Below are positions 41,662 to 51,009 of a stretch of 64,000 bases of DNA, piece after piece. Below the pieces are notes generated by a model. The model was given only the letters and a program-made list of their open reading frames with translations, was not told the origin of the DNA and did no database searches. A program made the position numbers and the translations under genes. Every line of letters starts with the position of its first letter. Position 1 is the first letter of the stretch. Source of the DNA: Streptomyces avermitilis MA-4680 = NBRC 14893 (GTDB lineage: Bacteria > Actinomycetota > Actinomycetes > Streptomycetales > Streptomycetaceae). The DNA is taken from assembly GCF_000009765.2 (NCBI RefSeq), contig NC_003155.5:3658001-3722000 (forward strand), read 5' to 3'.

Positions 41662-43029
41662 ATGATCCAGCCCGGATGGCCCGGAACGAAGGCGGTGGCG
41701 GACCCGCTCGCTCCCGACCTACGCCTGCCCCGGCGCCGTGGCATCGAGTTCAGCCTCCTCGTCGTCGCCGTCCTGCTGTCCGTGTACGGCTACTGCGCCG
41801 TCGGTCTCGCGAAGCGGGGCACCGTCCCGCCCGGCGCCGCCGGTTACGGCGCCGGGCTCGGTGTGCTCGCCCTCCTCGCCCACCTCGCCGTACGCTTCCG
41901 GGCCCCGTACGCCGATCCCCTGCTGCTGCCCATCGCCGTGCTCCTCAACGGCCTGGGCCTGGTGCTGATCTACCGTCTCGACCTGGAGACCCCGGCCGAC
42001 CACGCGGCGCCGGCCCAGCTCAACTGGTCGACGCTCGGGGTCGCGCTCTTCATCGCGGTCGTGGTCCTGCTCAGGGACCATCGCGTCCTCCAGCGCTACG
42101 CGTATGTCAGCGTCGTCGGCGCGCTCGCGCTCCTCACCCTGCCGATCTTCTTCCCGGCCGTGAACGGGGCCCGCATCTGGCTCCGGATCGCCGGATTCTC
42201 CATCCAGCCGGGCGAGTTCGCGAAGGTGCTGCTCGCGGTCTTCTTCGCCGGGTATCTGGCGGCCAACCGCCATGCGCTGACGTACGCGGGCCGGCGCGTC
42301 TGGAAGCTCCAGTTCCCCACCGGGCGGGTGCTCGGCCCCATCGTCGCCATCTGGCTGCTGAGCCTCGGCGTGCTGGTCCTGGAGCGGGACCTCGGCACCT
42401 CGCTGCTGTTCTTCGGCCTGTTCGTGATGCTGCTGTACGTCGCCACGGGCCGCACCGGCTGGATCGCGGTGGGGCTGCTGCTCGCGGTCGGCGGCGCCCT
42501 CGCCGTCGGCCGGCTCGAACCGCATGTGCACAGCAGGGTCCAGGACTGGCTGCACCCCTTCGCGTCGATCGACGCGGGCCAGGGCCCCAACCAGCTCGCC
42601 CAGTCCCTCTTCGCGTTCGCCTCCGGCGGGATGCTCGGCACCGGACTCGGACTCGGCCACTCGATCCTCATCGGCTTCGCCGCCAAGTCGGACTTCATCC
42701 TGGCGACGGCGGGCGAGGAGCTGGGCCTGGCCGGCCTGTCCGCGATCTTCCTGCTGTACGCGCTGCTGGTGGAGCGCGGCTACCGGGCCGGCCTCGCCCT
42801 GCGCGACCCGTTCGGACGGCTCCTCGCCATCGGCCTCGCCTCGATCGTGGCGCTCCAGGCCTTCGTGATCGCGGGCGGGGTGACCGGGCTGATCCCGCTC
42901 ACCGGCATGGCGATGCCGTTCCTGGCCCAGGGCGGCTCGTCCGTCGTCACCAACTGGATCATCGTGGCGCTGCTGATCCGGATCAGCGACTCGGCGCGCA
43001 GCCAGTACGACGGCACGGCGGCGCCGTGA
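41662..43029 (+). CDS. SEDS-family peptidoglycan polymerase (FtsW/RodA type)
   Basis: A 455-residue polytopic protein with the SEDS signature: FFPAVNGARIWLRIAGFSIQPGEFAKVLL (split across two helices), LVLERDLGTSLLFFG and GGSSVVTNWI. About 11-12 membrane segments. SEDS proteins polymerise glycan with a class B PBP; the next gene is one. It is probably a sporulation- or division-related paralogue, since Streptomyces carry several. Confidence 0.92.
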   Translation: MIQPGWPGTKAVADPLAPDLRLPRRRGIEFSLLVVAVLLSVYGYCAVGLAKRGTVPPGAAGYGAGLGVLALLAHLAVRFRAPYADPLLLPIAVLLNGLGLVLIYRLDLETPADHAAPAQLNWSTLGVALFIAVVVLLRDHRVLQRYAYVSVVGALALLTLPIFFPAVNGARIWLRIAGFSIQPGEFAKVLLAVFFAGYLAANRHALTYAGRRVWKLQFPTGRVLGPIVAIWLLSLGVLVLERDLGTSLLFFGLFVMLLYVATGRTGWIAVGLLLAVGGALAVGRLEPHVHSRVQDWLHPFASIDAGQGPNQLAQSLFAFASGGMLGTGLGLGHSILIGFAAKSDFILATAGEELGLAGLSAIFLLYALLVERGYRAGLALRDPFGRLLAIGLASIVALQAFVIAGGVTGLIPLTGMAMPFLAQGGSSVVTNWIIVALLIRISDSARSQYDGTAAP

Positions 43030-43048
43030 GCCGCGGGAAGGCCGGGCG

Positions 43049-44506
43049 ATGACCCGCTACATCCGCCGGGCGGCGGCCCTGTGCGCACTGCTCCTGGTCG
43101 CCCTGCTGGTCAACGCGGCCCGGGTGCAGATCGTCCAGTCGTCCACGTACGACGACAACCCCGCCAACCGCCGTCCGACGATCGCCCGTTACGGCCAGCC
43201 GCGCGGCGACATCGTCGTCGGCGGACAGCCGGTCACCGGCTCCAAGGACACCGGCGAGCAGCTCCGCTACGAACGGACGTACCACGACGGCCCCCTGTAC
43301 GCGCCGGTCACCGGCTTCGCCTCGCAGGTGTACGGGACGACGGGCCTGGAGAACGCCGCGGACGGCATCCTCGCGGGCACCGACCCGATGCTGTCGCTGC
43401 TGCCCTTGTGGAACGGCGTCTCGCGCGACCGGAACCCGGGCGGCAAGGTCGTCACGACCCTCGCGGCGGGCGCACAGCGCGCGGCGTACGAGGGGCTGGC
43501 CGGCCGGCGGGGCGCGGTGGCGGCGATCGAGCCGTCCAGCGGGCGGATCCTGGCGCTGGTCTCGGCCCCGTCGTACGACCCGGGCGAACTGTCCGGGACG
43601 AACTCGGCCGTCACGAGCGCGTGGGACCGGCTGAACGGCGACCCGGCCAGGCCGATGCTCAACCGGGCGATCCGGCAGACGTATCCGCCCGGTTCGACGT
43701 TCAAGGTGGTGACGGCCGCAGCGGCGCTGGACGCGGGCGTGATCAGGGATCTGGACGCGCCGACGAGGTCCCCGGACCCGTATCCGCTGCCCGAAACGAG
43801 GATCTCGCTGACGAACGAGGCGGAGGACTGCGAGGACGCGTCCCTGCGTTATGCCTTCGAGTGGTCGTGCAACACGGTGTTCGCGAAGCTGGGCGTGGAC
43901 GTGGGCCTGAAGGACATGACGGCCACGGCCGCGCACTTCGGCTTCAACGACAAGGGGTTGCGGATCCCGTTCCCGGTCGCTCCCAGCAACTTCGACACGA
44001 AGCTGGACGCGCCGCAGCTGGCGCTGTCGTCGATCGGCCAGTTCGACACGCGGGCGACCCCGCTCCAGATGGCGATGATCGCGGCGGCGGTGGCGGGCGG
44101 GGGGTCGGTGAAGTCGCCGTACCTGGTGGAACGGACCACGACAAGCGCCGGCGGCACGGTCTCGGCGACGTCGCCCCGCACCCTGCACCAGGCGATGAAC
44201 CCGTCGACCGCCGCGCGGCTGCGGGAGATGATGACGGACGTGGTGCGAAAGGGGACCGGCAAGAACGCGGCGATCCGCGGTGCCACCGTGGGCGGCAAGA
44301 CGGGCACCGCCCAGCACGGCATCGGCAACTCCGGTACGCCGTACGCCTGGTTCATCTCCTGGGCGCAGGCGGACAACGCGTTGGAACCCGCGGTGGCGGT
44401 CGCGGTCGTGGTGGAGGACGCGTCGGCGCGCCGCGGGGACATCAGCGGGGGCGGGGACGCGGCGCCGATCGCGAAGGCGGTGATGGAGGCGGTGCTCAGG
44501 TCGTGA
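43049..44506 (+). CDS. Class B penicillin-binding protein
   Basis: A 485-residue transpeptidase with an N-terminal membrane anchor (ALCALLLVALLVNAARV) and intact motifs: SxxK in STFK, SxN in SCN (EWSCNTVFAK) and KTGT in GGKTGTAQ. The N-terminal dimerisation region is short. It is 19 bp after the SEDS gene, so they form a SEDS-PBP pair. It converges on the diiron gene with a hairpin between them. Confidence 0.92.
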   Translation: MTRYIRRAAALCALLLVALLVNAARVQIVQSSTYDDNPANRRPTIARYGQPRGDIVVGGQPVTGSKDTGEQLRYERTYHDGPLYAPVTGFASQVYGTTGLENAADGILAGTDPMLSLLPLWNGVSRDRNPGGKVVTTLAAGAQRAAYEGLAGRRGAVAAIEPSSGRILALVSAPSYDPGELSGTNSAVTSAWDRLNGDPARPMLNRAIRQTYPPGSTFKVVTAAAALDAGVIRDLDAPTRSPDPYPLPETRISLTNEAEDCEDASLRYAFEWSCNTVFAKLGVDVGLKDMTATAAHFGFNDKGLRIPFPVAPSNFDTKLDAPQLALSSIGQFDTRATPLQMAMIAAAVAGGGSVKSPYLVERTTTSAGGTVSATSPRTLHQAMNPSTAARLREMMTDVVRKGTGKNAAIRGATVGGKTGTAQHGIGNSGTPYAWFISWAQADNALEPAVAVAVVVEDASARRGDISGGGDAAPIAKAVMEAVLRS

Positions 44507-44528
44507 GACGGGGCGGGAGTACGCCCCC

Positions 44529-44552
44529 TGGACCGGGCTGCCGCCCGGTCCA
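44529..44552. terminator. Bidirectional hairpin between convergent genes
   Basis: TGGACCGGGC (44529-44538), loop TGCC, GCCCGGTCCA (44543-44552); a perfect 10-bp stem between the PBP gene stop (44506) and the convergent diiron gene stop (44582). Confidence 0.8.
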
Positions 44553-44581
44553 TGACGGAAGCAGCCGGGTGTCGGGGCGCG

Positions 44582-45688
44582 TCAGGACTCCGTGCCCGCC
44601 TCGATCGCCTCCGTCACCTCCGCGACCCGCTCCTTCTCCTCCGCGGCGAAGCGTTCGGCGTCCAGTCGTTCCGCGATCTCCTCGTCCTGGGCCATCAGGA
44701 GGTCCAGGTTGGAGTTGCCCATCTCGAAGACGCCCATGTCGACGTACGCCTGCTGGAGGCGTTTGCCCCACAGGCCGATGTCCTTGACGCACGGGACGAT
44801 GCGGCTGAACAGCAACTGGCGGAAGAGGTGCAGGAATTCGGACTGCTCGCTGTACCGCTCCGCCTCCGCCCGCGGAATGCCGAAGTTCTCCAGCACCTCG
44901 ATGCCGCGCAGCCGGTCGCGCATCAAATAGCAGCCCTCGATGACGAACTCCTCGCGTTCGCGCAGTTCGGCGTCGCTGAGCTGGCTGTAGTAGTCGCGCA
45001 GGGCCATGCGGCCGAAGGCCACGTGCCGGGCCTCGTCCTGCATGATGTACGCGAGGATCTGCTTCGGCAGCGGCTTGTCCGTGGTGTCGCGGATCATCCC
45101 GAACGCCGCGAGCGCCAGGCCCTCGATCAACACCTGCATCCCGAGGTAGGGCATGTCCCAGCGCGCGTCACGCAGGGTGTCCCCGAGGAGCGCCTGAAGG
45201 TTGTCGTTGACCGGGTACAGCATGCCGATCTTCTCGTGCAGGAAGCGGCCGTAGATCTCCGCGTGCCGTGCCTCGTCCATCGTCTGGGTCGCCGAGTAGA
45301 ACTTCGCGTCCAGGTCGGGGACGGACTCCACGATGCGCGCCGCGCACACCATCGCACCCTGTTCGCCGTGCAGGAACTGGCTGAACTGCCAGGACGCGTA
45401 GTGCTTGCGCAGCTCGCCCTTGTCGCGGTCGGTCAGCTTCGCCCAGTACGGCGTCCCGTAGAGGGTCATCGCCTCGTCGGGCGTGCCGAGCGGATCGTGC
45501 GGGTCCACCTCCAGGCCCCAGTCGATGCGCCGCTGACCGTCCCACTGCTTGTCCTTGCCCTTCTGGTAGAGGGCGAGGAGCCGGTCGCGTCCGTCGTCGT
45601 ACTCCCAGCTGAAGCGTGCCGCGCCCGAGGCCGGCACCTGCCAGTGGGAGTCTCCCGGGTCCTTGGCGTACAGCTCATGCGTCGGCAT
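44582..45688 (-). CDS. Ferritin-like diiron protein (R2-like)
   Basis: A 368-residue soluble helical protein with two ferritin-fold E-x-x-H metal motifs: MDEARHAEIYGRF (~145) and MQDEARHVAFGRMALRDYY (~235), with additional Glu in HGEQGAM and VIEGCYLM. It resembles the R2-type/ferritin-like oxidase family often annotated as ribonucleotide-reductase-like in actinobacteria, but lacks an assignable radical Tyr. It is divergent from an AurF-type oxygenase. Expected chemistry is O2-activation on a di-metal centre. Start ATG 45688. Confidence 0.78.
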   Translation of the reverse strand: MPTHELYAKDPGDSHWQVPASGAARFSWEYDDGRDRLLALYQKGKDKQWDGQRRIDWGLEVDPHDPLGTPDEAMTLYGTPYWAKLTDRDKGELRKHYASWQFSQFLHGEQGAMVCAARIVESVPDLDAKFYSATQTMDEARHAEIYGRFLHEKIGMLYPVNDNLQALLGDTLRDARWDMPYLGMQVLIEGLALAAFGMIRDTTDKPLPKQILAYIMQDEARHVAFGRMALRDYYSQLSDAELREREEFVIEGCYLMRDRLRGIEVLENFGIPRAEAERYSEQSEFLHLFRQLLFSRIVPCVKDIGLWGKRLQQAYVDMGVFEMGNSNLDLLMAQDEEIAERLDAERFAAEEKERVAEVTEAIEAGTES

Positions 45689-45838
45689 ACATCCCAAGCT
45701 CACACGCGGTAGACGAGTCGTCAACAAGTCGCGCACAGGGGATTGACGACCTTGCTGACAAGCAGTCTCATAAGGGGGTGCCCGGAGGTAACCCGTGAGC
45801 CCCGGTACCGGTGACCCGTACGACGAGGTGGGACGGCG

Positions 45839-46774
45839 ATGACGACTGTGACGGAGGGCGTGGCCGATGGGTTGCGCGACGCGCTCGGCCTGCTCAAGGA
45901 CCGCGAGCAGGTGGCCGAGCGGCTGCTCGACTCTTCCGCCAAGCACTCCTTCGACCCGGACAAGGAGCTGGACTGGGAGGCGCCGTTCGAGGAGGGCAAG
46001 TGGTTCTGGCCGCCGGAGCTGGTGTCGCTGTACGACACCCCGCTGTGGAAGCGGATGGGCGAGGAGCAGCGGATGGCCCTCGCGCAGCACGAGGCCGCGG
46101 CGCTCGCCTCGCTCGGCATCTGGTTCGAGATCATCCTGATGCAGCTGCTGGTGCGGCACATCTACGACAAGGCGGCGACGAGCGCGCATGTGCGCTACGC
46201 GCTGACCGAGATCGAGGACGAGTGCCGCCACTCGAAGATGTTCGCGCGCCTGATCAGCCGGGGCGGTACGCCGTACTACCCGGTGAGCCGGCTGCACCAG
46301 AACCTCGGCCGGCTCTTCAAGACGATCTCGACGACCCCCGGGTCCTTCACGGCGACGCTGCTCGGCGAGGAGGTGCTCGACTGGATGCAGCGGCTGACGT
46401 TCCCCGACGAGCGGGTCCAGCCGCTGATCCGCGGGGTCACGCGCATCCACGTCGTGGAGGAGGCCCGGCACGTGCGCTACGCCCGCGAGGAGCTGCGCCG
46501 CCAGATGGTCACCGCCCCGCGCTGGTCGCAGGAGTTCACCCGGGTCACGTCGGGCGAGTTCGCGCGCGTCTTCTCGCTGGCCTTCATCAACCCCGACGTC
46601 TACACCAACGTGGGCCTGGACAAGCAGGAGGCGCTGGCCCAGGTACGGGCGAGCGGACACCGCCGGGAGGTCATGCAGACGGGCTCGAAACGGCTGACGG
46701 ACTTCCTGGACGACATCGGGGTGCTGCGGGGCGTGGGGCGGCGGCTGTGGCAGTCGTCGGGGTTGCTGGCCTGA
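45839..46774 (+). CDS. AurF-like diiron oxygenase
   Basis: A 311-residue protein with diiron ligands in QHEAAALASLGIWFE, ALTEIEDECRHSKMF and RIHVVEEARHVRYAREEL, characteristic of the p-aminobenzoate N-oxygenase AurF family (DUF3066). It lies 150 bp from the divergent diiron gene at 45688. A TetR gene lies downstream, separated by a low-complexity GC stretch. The natural substrate is unknown, as no biosynthetic genes are nearby. Confidence 0.85.
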   Translation: MTTVTEGVADGLRDALGLLKDREQVAERLLDSSAKHSFDPDKELDWEAPFEEGKWFWPPELVSLYDTPLWKRMGEEQRMALAQHEAAALASLGIWFEIILMQLLVRHIYDKAATSAHVRYALTEIEDECRHSKMFARLISRGGTPYYPVSRLHQNLGRLFKTISTTPGSFTATLLGEEVLDWMQRLTFPDERVQPLIRGVTRIHVVEEARHVRYAREELRRQMVTAPRWSQEFTRVTSGEFARVFSLAFINPDVYTNVGLDKQEALAQVRASGHRREVMQTGSKRLTDFLDDIGVLRGVGRRLWQSSGLLA

Positions 46775-47103
46775 GCACGTTCCGGCACAGGCCTGCCTGG
46801 CGGTGCGGGTCCGCCTGGCGGCGCGGCGGCCGGTGGGGTGCGGGCCCGCCTGGCGGCGCGGCGCCCGGTGAGGCCCGTACTTCCGCCACGGCCCGCCTCG
46901 GGGCGCAGCCCCCGGCCGGACCCGCACCAATTCCGGATGCCTGAGCCCGGCGCCTCCCGGCACGAGCCTGCCCGGCGGCACAGCCCCCGATGAGACCCGC
47001 GCTTCCGGCACGGGCGGGGCCCGCCTCGGGGTGCGGTCCCCCGGGCGGGCCCGCACCGGCGCCGGGTGTCTGGGCCCGCGACGGCACGGTTACGCTGCGG
47101 TAC
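46775..47103. other. GC-rich degenerate repeat stretch
   Basis: About 330 bp built from imperfect copies of (C)GGGCCCGCCTGGCGG-like motifs. No CDS is supported. It separates the AurF gene from tetR. Confidence 0.5.
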
Positions 47104-47829
47104 ATGACGTCGCAGGCCCCACCCCCCGCATACCGCCGGCTCAGCGTCGAGGAACGGCGCAGTCAGCTTCTGGAGGCCGCGCTGGCGCTCTTCGCGCACC
47201 GTGCGCCCGAGGAGGTCTCGCTGGACGACGTCGCGGAGGCCGCCGGGGTGTCACGGCCGCTCGTCTACCGGTACTTCCCCGGCGGCAAGCAGCAGCTGTA
47301 CGAGGCCGCCCTGCGGTCCGCCGCCGAGGAGCTGGAGCAGTGCTTCGCGGAGCCGCCGCAGGGGCCCCTGTCCCGACGGCTCGGCCGGGCACTCGACCGC
47401 TATCTCGCCTTCGTCGACCAGCACGACACCGGTTTCAGCGCCCTGCTCCAGGGCGGAAGCGTCGTCGAGACCTCCCGGACCACCGCGATCGTGGACGGGG
47501 TGCGGCGGGCCGCCGCCGAGCACATCCTCGACCACCTGGAGGTGCGGGAGCCCGGCCCGCGGCTGCGGATGACCGTCCGGATGTGGATCACCGCCGTCGA
47601 GGCGGCCTCGCTCATCTGGCTCGACGAGGAGAAGAACCCGCCGCTGGACGAGTTGCGGGACTGGCTCGTCGAGCAGTTCGTGGCCTGTCTGGCGGCCACC
47701 GCGGGACGGGACGCCCAGACCGCCGACGTCCTGCGCGCGGCGCTGGCGACGGAGCCGGCCGACGGGGCCGCGGGCGAACTGGTCCGGCGGGTGCTGCCCG
47801 TGCTCGGCGACGCCACCCACCTGCTGTGA
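47104..47829 (+). CDS. TetR-family regulator
   Basis: A 241-residue regulator. The N-terminal HTH reads RRSQLLEAALALFAHRAPEEVSLDDVAEAAGVSRPLVYRYFPG; the C-terminal helical domain is typical TetR. ATG 47104 is the clear start. It follows the AurF-type diiron oxygenase gene and could control the diiron pair; the target operator was not found. The next gene starts 11 bp downstream. Confidence 0.9.
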   Translation: MTSQAPPPAYRRLSVEERRSQLLEAALALFAHRAPEEVSLDDVAEAAGVSRPLVYRYFPGGKQQLYEAALRSAAEELEQCFAEPPQGPLSRRLGRALDRYLAFVDQHDTGFSALLQGGSVVETSRTTAIVDGVRRAAAEHILDHLEVREPGPRLRMTVRMWITAVEAASLIWLDEEKNPPLDELRDWLVEQFVACLAATAGRDAQTADVLRAALATEPADGAAGELVRRVLPVLGDATHLL

Positions 47830-47839
47830 CACTGGTGCG

Positions 47840-48205
47840 GTGAAGAGCGAAGACACCCCCTTCGTCGGCGGCCCCCTGGACGGGCGCGTCCTGCCGATCC
47901 TGCTCGGTCCGACCGGCCACCCCCCGAAGACCTACCGGGTCCCCGTCCCGGACGCGGCGGGCGGCCCGCCCACCGTGCTCGTCTACCGGCGCGAGCAAGC
48001 GGCGCAGAGCAAGCGGCTCGGCCTCCACAAGGGCTGGAAGTACGTGTACGACCCCGAAGGGGACAGCGGGGGCGGCCGCATCAGATGGCCCTGGTCCAAG
48101 CCGGCCCCCACGCCCGCCACGCAGCCGGACGGCACACCGGACTCCGCGCCCGACAGGAAGCCAGACGCCACGCCGGACGGCAAGCCGGACGCCGCCGACG
48201 GGTGA
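47840..48205 (+). CDS. Small hypothetical protein with Pro/Asp tail
   Basis: A 121-residue protein from GTG 47840. It begins VKSEDTPFVGGPLDGRVLP with conserved-looking KTYRVPVPD and KGWKYVYDPEG parts. The last 35 residues are a Pro/Asp/Lys repeat (PDGTPDSAPDRKPDATPDGK). It is 11 bp after tetR. Unknown function. Confidence 0.65.
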   Translation: MKSEDTPFVGGPLDGRVLPILLGPTGHPPKTYRVPVPDAAGGPPTVLVYRREQAAQSKRLGLHKGWKYVYDPEGDSGGGRIRWPWSKPAPTPATQPDGTPDSAPDRKPDATPDGKPDAADG

Positions 48206-48308
48206 CTTCCTTGGGCCGAACCGCCCACACACCGCGCGCGGACCGTCCCCACCCGTCTGATGCTCACCGTGCGGGACGGAGGGGCCGTCCCGCAGCGGAG
48301 GTGATGAA

Positions 48309-49724
48309 GTGTCAGGAAGGTTGCTGCGACTGGTATGTACGGCGGCGATGACGGCCGGCGCACTGCTGTCCCCCGGGCAAGCGACGGCGGCCCCGCCCCC
48401 GGACCCCGACTCTACGGCGACCGCTCCGGACACCACGGAGACCGCTCCGGACACCACGGCGACGGCACCGGACACCACGGAGACGGCTCCCGACCCCACC
48501 GCGACCGCTCCCGGTTCCGCGGGCCCCGACGTCTCCGACGCCACCTCCATGGGACGCCTCCTGACGGATCTTCAGCGGCTGTACCGGCAGGCCGAGCAGG
48601 CCACCGAGAGCCACAACGCCACCACGGAGAAGCTGAGGCGGCAGCAGGCCGAGGTCGCGCGCCTGGACAGGCAGCTCACCCAGGCCCGCCTCTCCCTCCA
48701 GGACAGCCACGGCGCCGTGGGCCGGCTCGCCCGGCAGCAGTACCAGGGCAGCACCGGCATCTCCCCCTACGTACGCCTGCTGCTGGCCCGCGATCCGCAG
48801 CACGCCCTCGAAGAGGGCCATGTGATCGGGCAGTTGGCGCAGGCGCGGGCCAAGACGGTGGAGCGGCTGACCGGGAACGAGCAGCGCAGCGACCGGCTGG
48901 CCCGCGAGGCCCGGGCGGCGCTCGACCGGCAGCTCACCCTCGCCGAGCGTCAGAAGAAGGAACGGGACGACGTCCAGGGACGGCTCGACCAGGTCGAGGC
49001 ACGGCTCGCCACGCTCAGCACGGACCAGCGCGCCGAGCTGGTCGAGTTCGAGAAGAACGGGGAGGCCCAGGCGCAGCGGAAGTTCGTGGCGTCGGGCTCG
49101 CTGAGCAGCGCTCGCATCCCCTCGCGGCAGGGCGACAAGGCCCTGCGCTATGCCGTGCAGCAGCTCGGAAAGCCGTACGAATGGGGCGCCGAGGGGCCGA
49201 AGTCGTACGACTGCTCGGGCCTGACCTCGCAGGCCTGGGCGCACGCGGGCCGCGCCATCCCCCGCACCAGCCAGGGACAGTGGGCCGCGCTGCCGCACGT
49301 CCCGCTGAAGAAACTGCGCCCCGGAGACCTGGTGATCTACTTCCCCGAGGCCACGCATGTGGCCCTGTACCTCGGGAACGGGATGGTGGTCCAGGCGCCC
49401 AGACCGGGAAGCCAGGTCAAGGTGTCCCCCATCGCGGCGAACCCGGTACTGGGCGCGGTCCGCCCGGACCCGCGGGCCAAGCCCCTGAGGCACTACGCCC
49501 CGCTGGCGCTCCCCGGAACCACCGCGAAGGAGCCCGCCCTTCCCGAGGTCCCCGCGAAGGGCAGGGGCGGCCCGAAGGGACACGGGGCCGTACCCCATGT
49601 GGTTCCGCCGCCCGGGCACACCGTGGCTCCGCCGCGCGGGCACGCCGTGGCTCCGCCGCGCGGGCACGCCGTGGTTCCGCCGCGCGGGCACGCCCGGCCG
49701 CAGCCGGCCCGCGCCCGCGTCTGA
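48309..49724 (+). CDS. NlpC/P60 peptidoglycan endopeptidase
   Basis: A 471-residue exported cell-wall hydrolase. A signal peptide leads into a Thr/Pro/Ala/Asp repeat (ATAPDTTETAPD), a long coiled coil (~75-265), then the NlpC/P60 domain: catalytic Cys in YDCSGLTSQAW and His in ATHVALYLGNG. The C-terminus is a tail of VAPPRGHA repeats (~440-470). GTG 48309. Family members (RipA/PcsB-like) cut stem peptides during growth or division, and the coiled coil usually controls access. The low-complexity tail is unusual. Confidence 0.9.
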   Translation: MSGRLLRLVCTAAMTAGALLSPGQATAAPPPDPDSTATAPDTTETAPDTTATAPDTTETAPDPTATAPGSAGPDVSDATSMGRLLTDLQRLYRQAEQATESHNATTEKLRRQQAEVARLDRQLTQARLSLQDSHGAVGRLARQQYQGSTGISPYVRLLLARDPQHALEEGHVIGQLAQARAKTVERLTGNEQRSDRLAREARAALDRQLTLAERQKKERDDVQGRLDQVEARLATLSTDQRAELVEFEKNGEAQAQRKFVASGSLSSARIPSRQGDKALRYAVQQLGKPYEWGAEGPKSYDCSGLTSQAWAHAGRAIPRTSQGQWAALPHVPLKKLRPGDLVIYFPEATHVALYLGNGMVVQAPRPGSQVKVSPIAANPVLGAVRPDPRAKPLRHYAPLALPGTTAKEPALPEVPAKGRGGPKGHGAVPHVVPPPGHTVAPPRGHAVAPPRGHAVVPPRGHARPQPARARV

Positions 49725-49728
49725 GCCG

Positions 49729-50982
49729 TCAGCTCCCGGCCACCGAGGCCAGGTACGCCTCCGTCTTCTCCGGCTCGTAGAAGAAGTTCTCGAAGTCCGC
49801 CGGATTGTCGAAGCCGTTGGCGAAACGATTGGCCACCGGCTGGAGGGCGCCCGCGGCACCGATCAGGTTCAGGACGTGCTCCGGCGGGACGCCGAGCATC
49901 GCGTTCGTCCACTTCGTCACGTGCTGAGCCGTGTCCCAGTAGCGGTCGAACGTCGCCCGCATCCAGGTCTCGTCGAACTCCTTCTCACCGTGCTCCACGA
50001 TGGACGCGAGGTACGCGGCCGCGCACTTGGACGCCGAGTTGGAGCCCTGGCCCGTGATCGGGTCGTTCGCCACGACCACGTCCGCCACGCCCAGGACCAG
50101 GCCACCGCCGGGCAGCCGGCCGACCGGGTTGCGGACGGTGGGGGCGTACCGCCCGGCCAGCGTGCCGTTCCCGTCGGTCAGTTCGACCTTGGTGGCCCGC
50201 GCGTACTCCCACGGCGTGAAGCGTTCCATGAGTTCCAGGGTCAGGGAGAGGTGCTCGCCCGGGTCGTTGACGCCCTTGAAGACGTCGAGCGGGCCACCGG
50301 GGATGCCCTCCCAGAACAGGATGTCCGCGCGGCCGGAGGTGGTGAGGGTCGGCATCACGAAGAGTTCGCCGACGCCGGGGACGAGGTTGCAGCGGACCGC
50401 GTCGTAGTCGGGGTGCTCGGGGCGCGGGCCCAGGCCGTGGACGTAGGCGACCGCGAGGGCGCGCTGCGGCTCGCTGTACGGCGAGCGCGAGGCGTCGCGG
50501 CCGAACATCGACACCAGCTCGCCCTTGCCCGCCGACACCAGCACGAGGTCGTAGGCACGGGAGAAGTAGTCGAGGTCGGAGACGGCCGCGCCGTGGATGA
50601 CCAGTTGGCCGCCGCGCTGCGCGAACGTCTCCATCCAGCCGGCCATCTTGACCCGCTGGTCCACCGACTGCGCGTACCCGTCGAGCTTGCCGACCCAGTC
50701 GATGGCGCGCTGCGAGGGGCCGGGGTCGAAGGAGCCGGGGGCCGCGACCGAGACGCCGAGTCCTTCGATCTTCGGGGCCTGGGACTCCCAGAAGTTCAGC
50801 TGGAGATCACGCTCGTGCCCGAGCGCCGTGTCGAACATGCACTGGGTCGACATGACCCGGCCCGACCGGATCTCGTCCGCCGTCCGGTTGGACATCAGGG
50901 TGACCTCGTACCCGTGCGACTGGAGGCCGAGGGCGAGCTGGAGTCCGGACTGGCCGGCTCCGACGACGAGTATCTTCCGCAT
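49729..50982 (-). CDS. Styrene/indole monooxygenase-like flavoprotein
   Basis: A 417-residue FAD-dependent oxygenase. Dinucleotide motif ILVVGAGQSGLQLALGL at the start and a second GQGSNSASKCAAAYL segment (residues ~320) match the StyA-type group. ATG 50982 has GGAGG upstream. It starts 27 bp after the conservon GTPase stop and is probably the fifth gene of the conservon operon. Its reductase partner (StyB-like) is not nearby. Confidence 0.82.
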   Translation of the reverse strand: MRKILVVGAGQSGLQLALGLQSHGYEVTLMSNRTADEIRSGRVMSTQCMFDTALGHERDLQLNFWESQAPKIEGLGVSVAAPGSFDPGPSQRAIDWVGKLDGYAQSVDQRVKMAGWMETFAQRGGQLVIHGAAVSDLDYFSRAYDLVLVSAGKGELVSMFGRDASRSPYSEPQRALAVAYVHGLGPRPEHPDYDAVRCNLVPGVGELFVMPTLTTSGRADILFWEGIPGGPLDVFKGVNDPGEHLSLTLELMERFTPWEYARATKVELTDGNGTLAGRYAPTVRNPVGRLPGGGLVLGVADVVVANDPITGQGSNSASKCAAAYLASIVEHGEKEFDETWMRATFDRYWDTAQHVTKWTNAMLGVPPEHVLNLIGAAGALQPVANRFANGFDNPADFENFFYEPEKTEAYLASVAGS

Positions 50983-51009
50983 GCGGGTGCTGCCTCCTAC
51001 GTACCGGCC

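Noticed and set aside
45743..45771. TTGACG-N17-TCTCAT as the AurF promoter
   Set aside because: The -35 box fits but the -10 box is poor, so it is not reported as a feature.
44582..47056. Long extension of the diiron protein gene to 47056
   Set aside because: The extra N-terminal half is an out-of-frame shadow of the AurF gene. The true start is ATG 45688.
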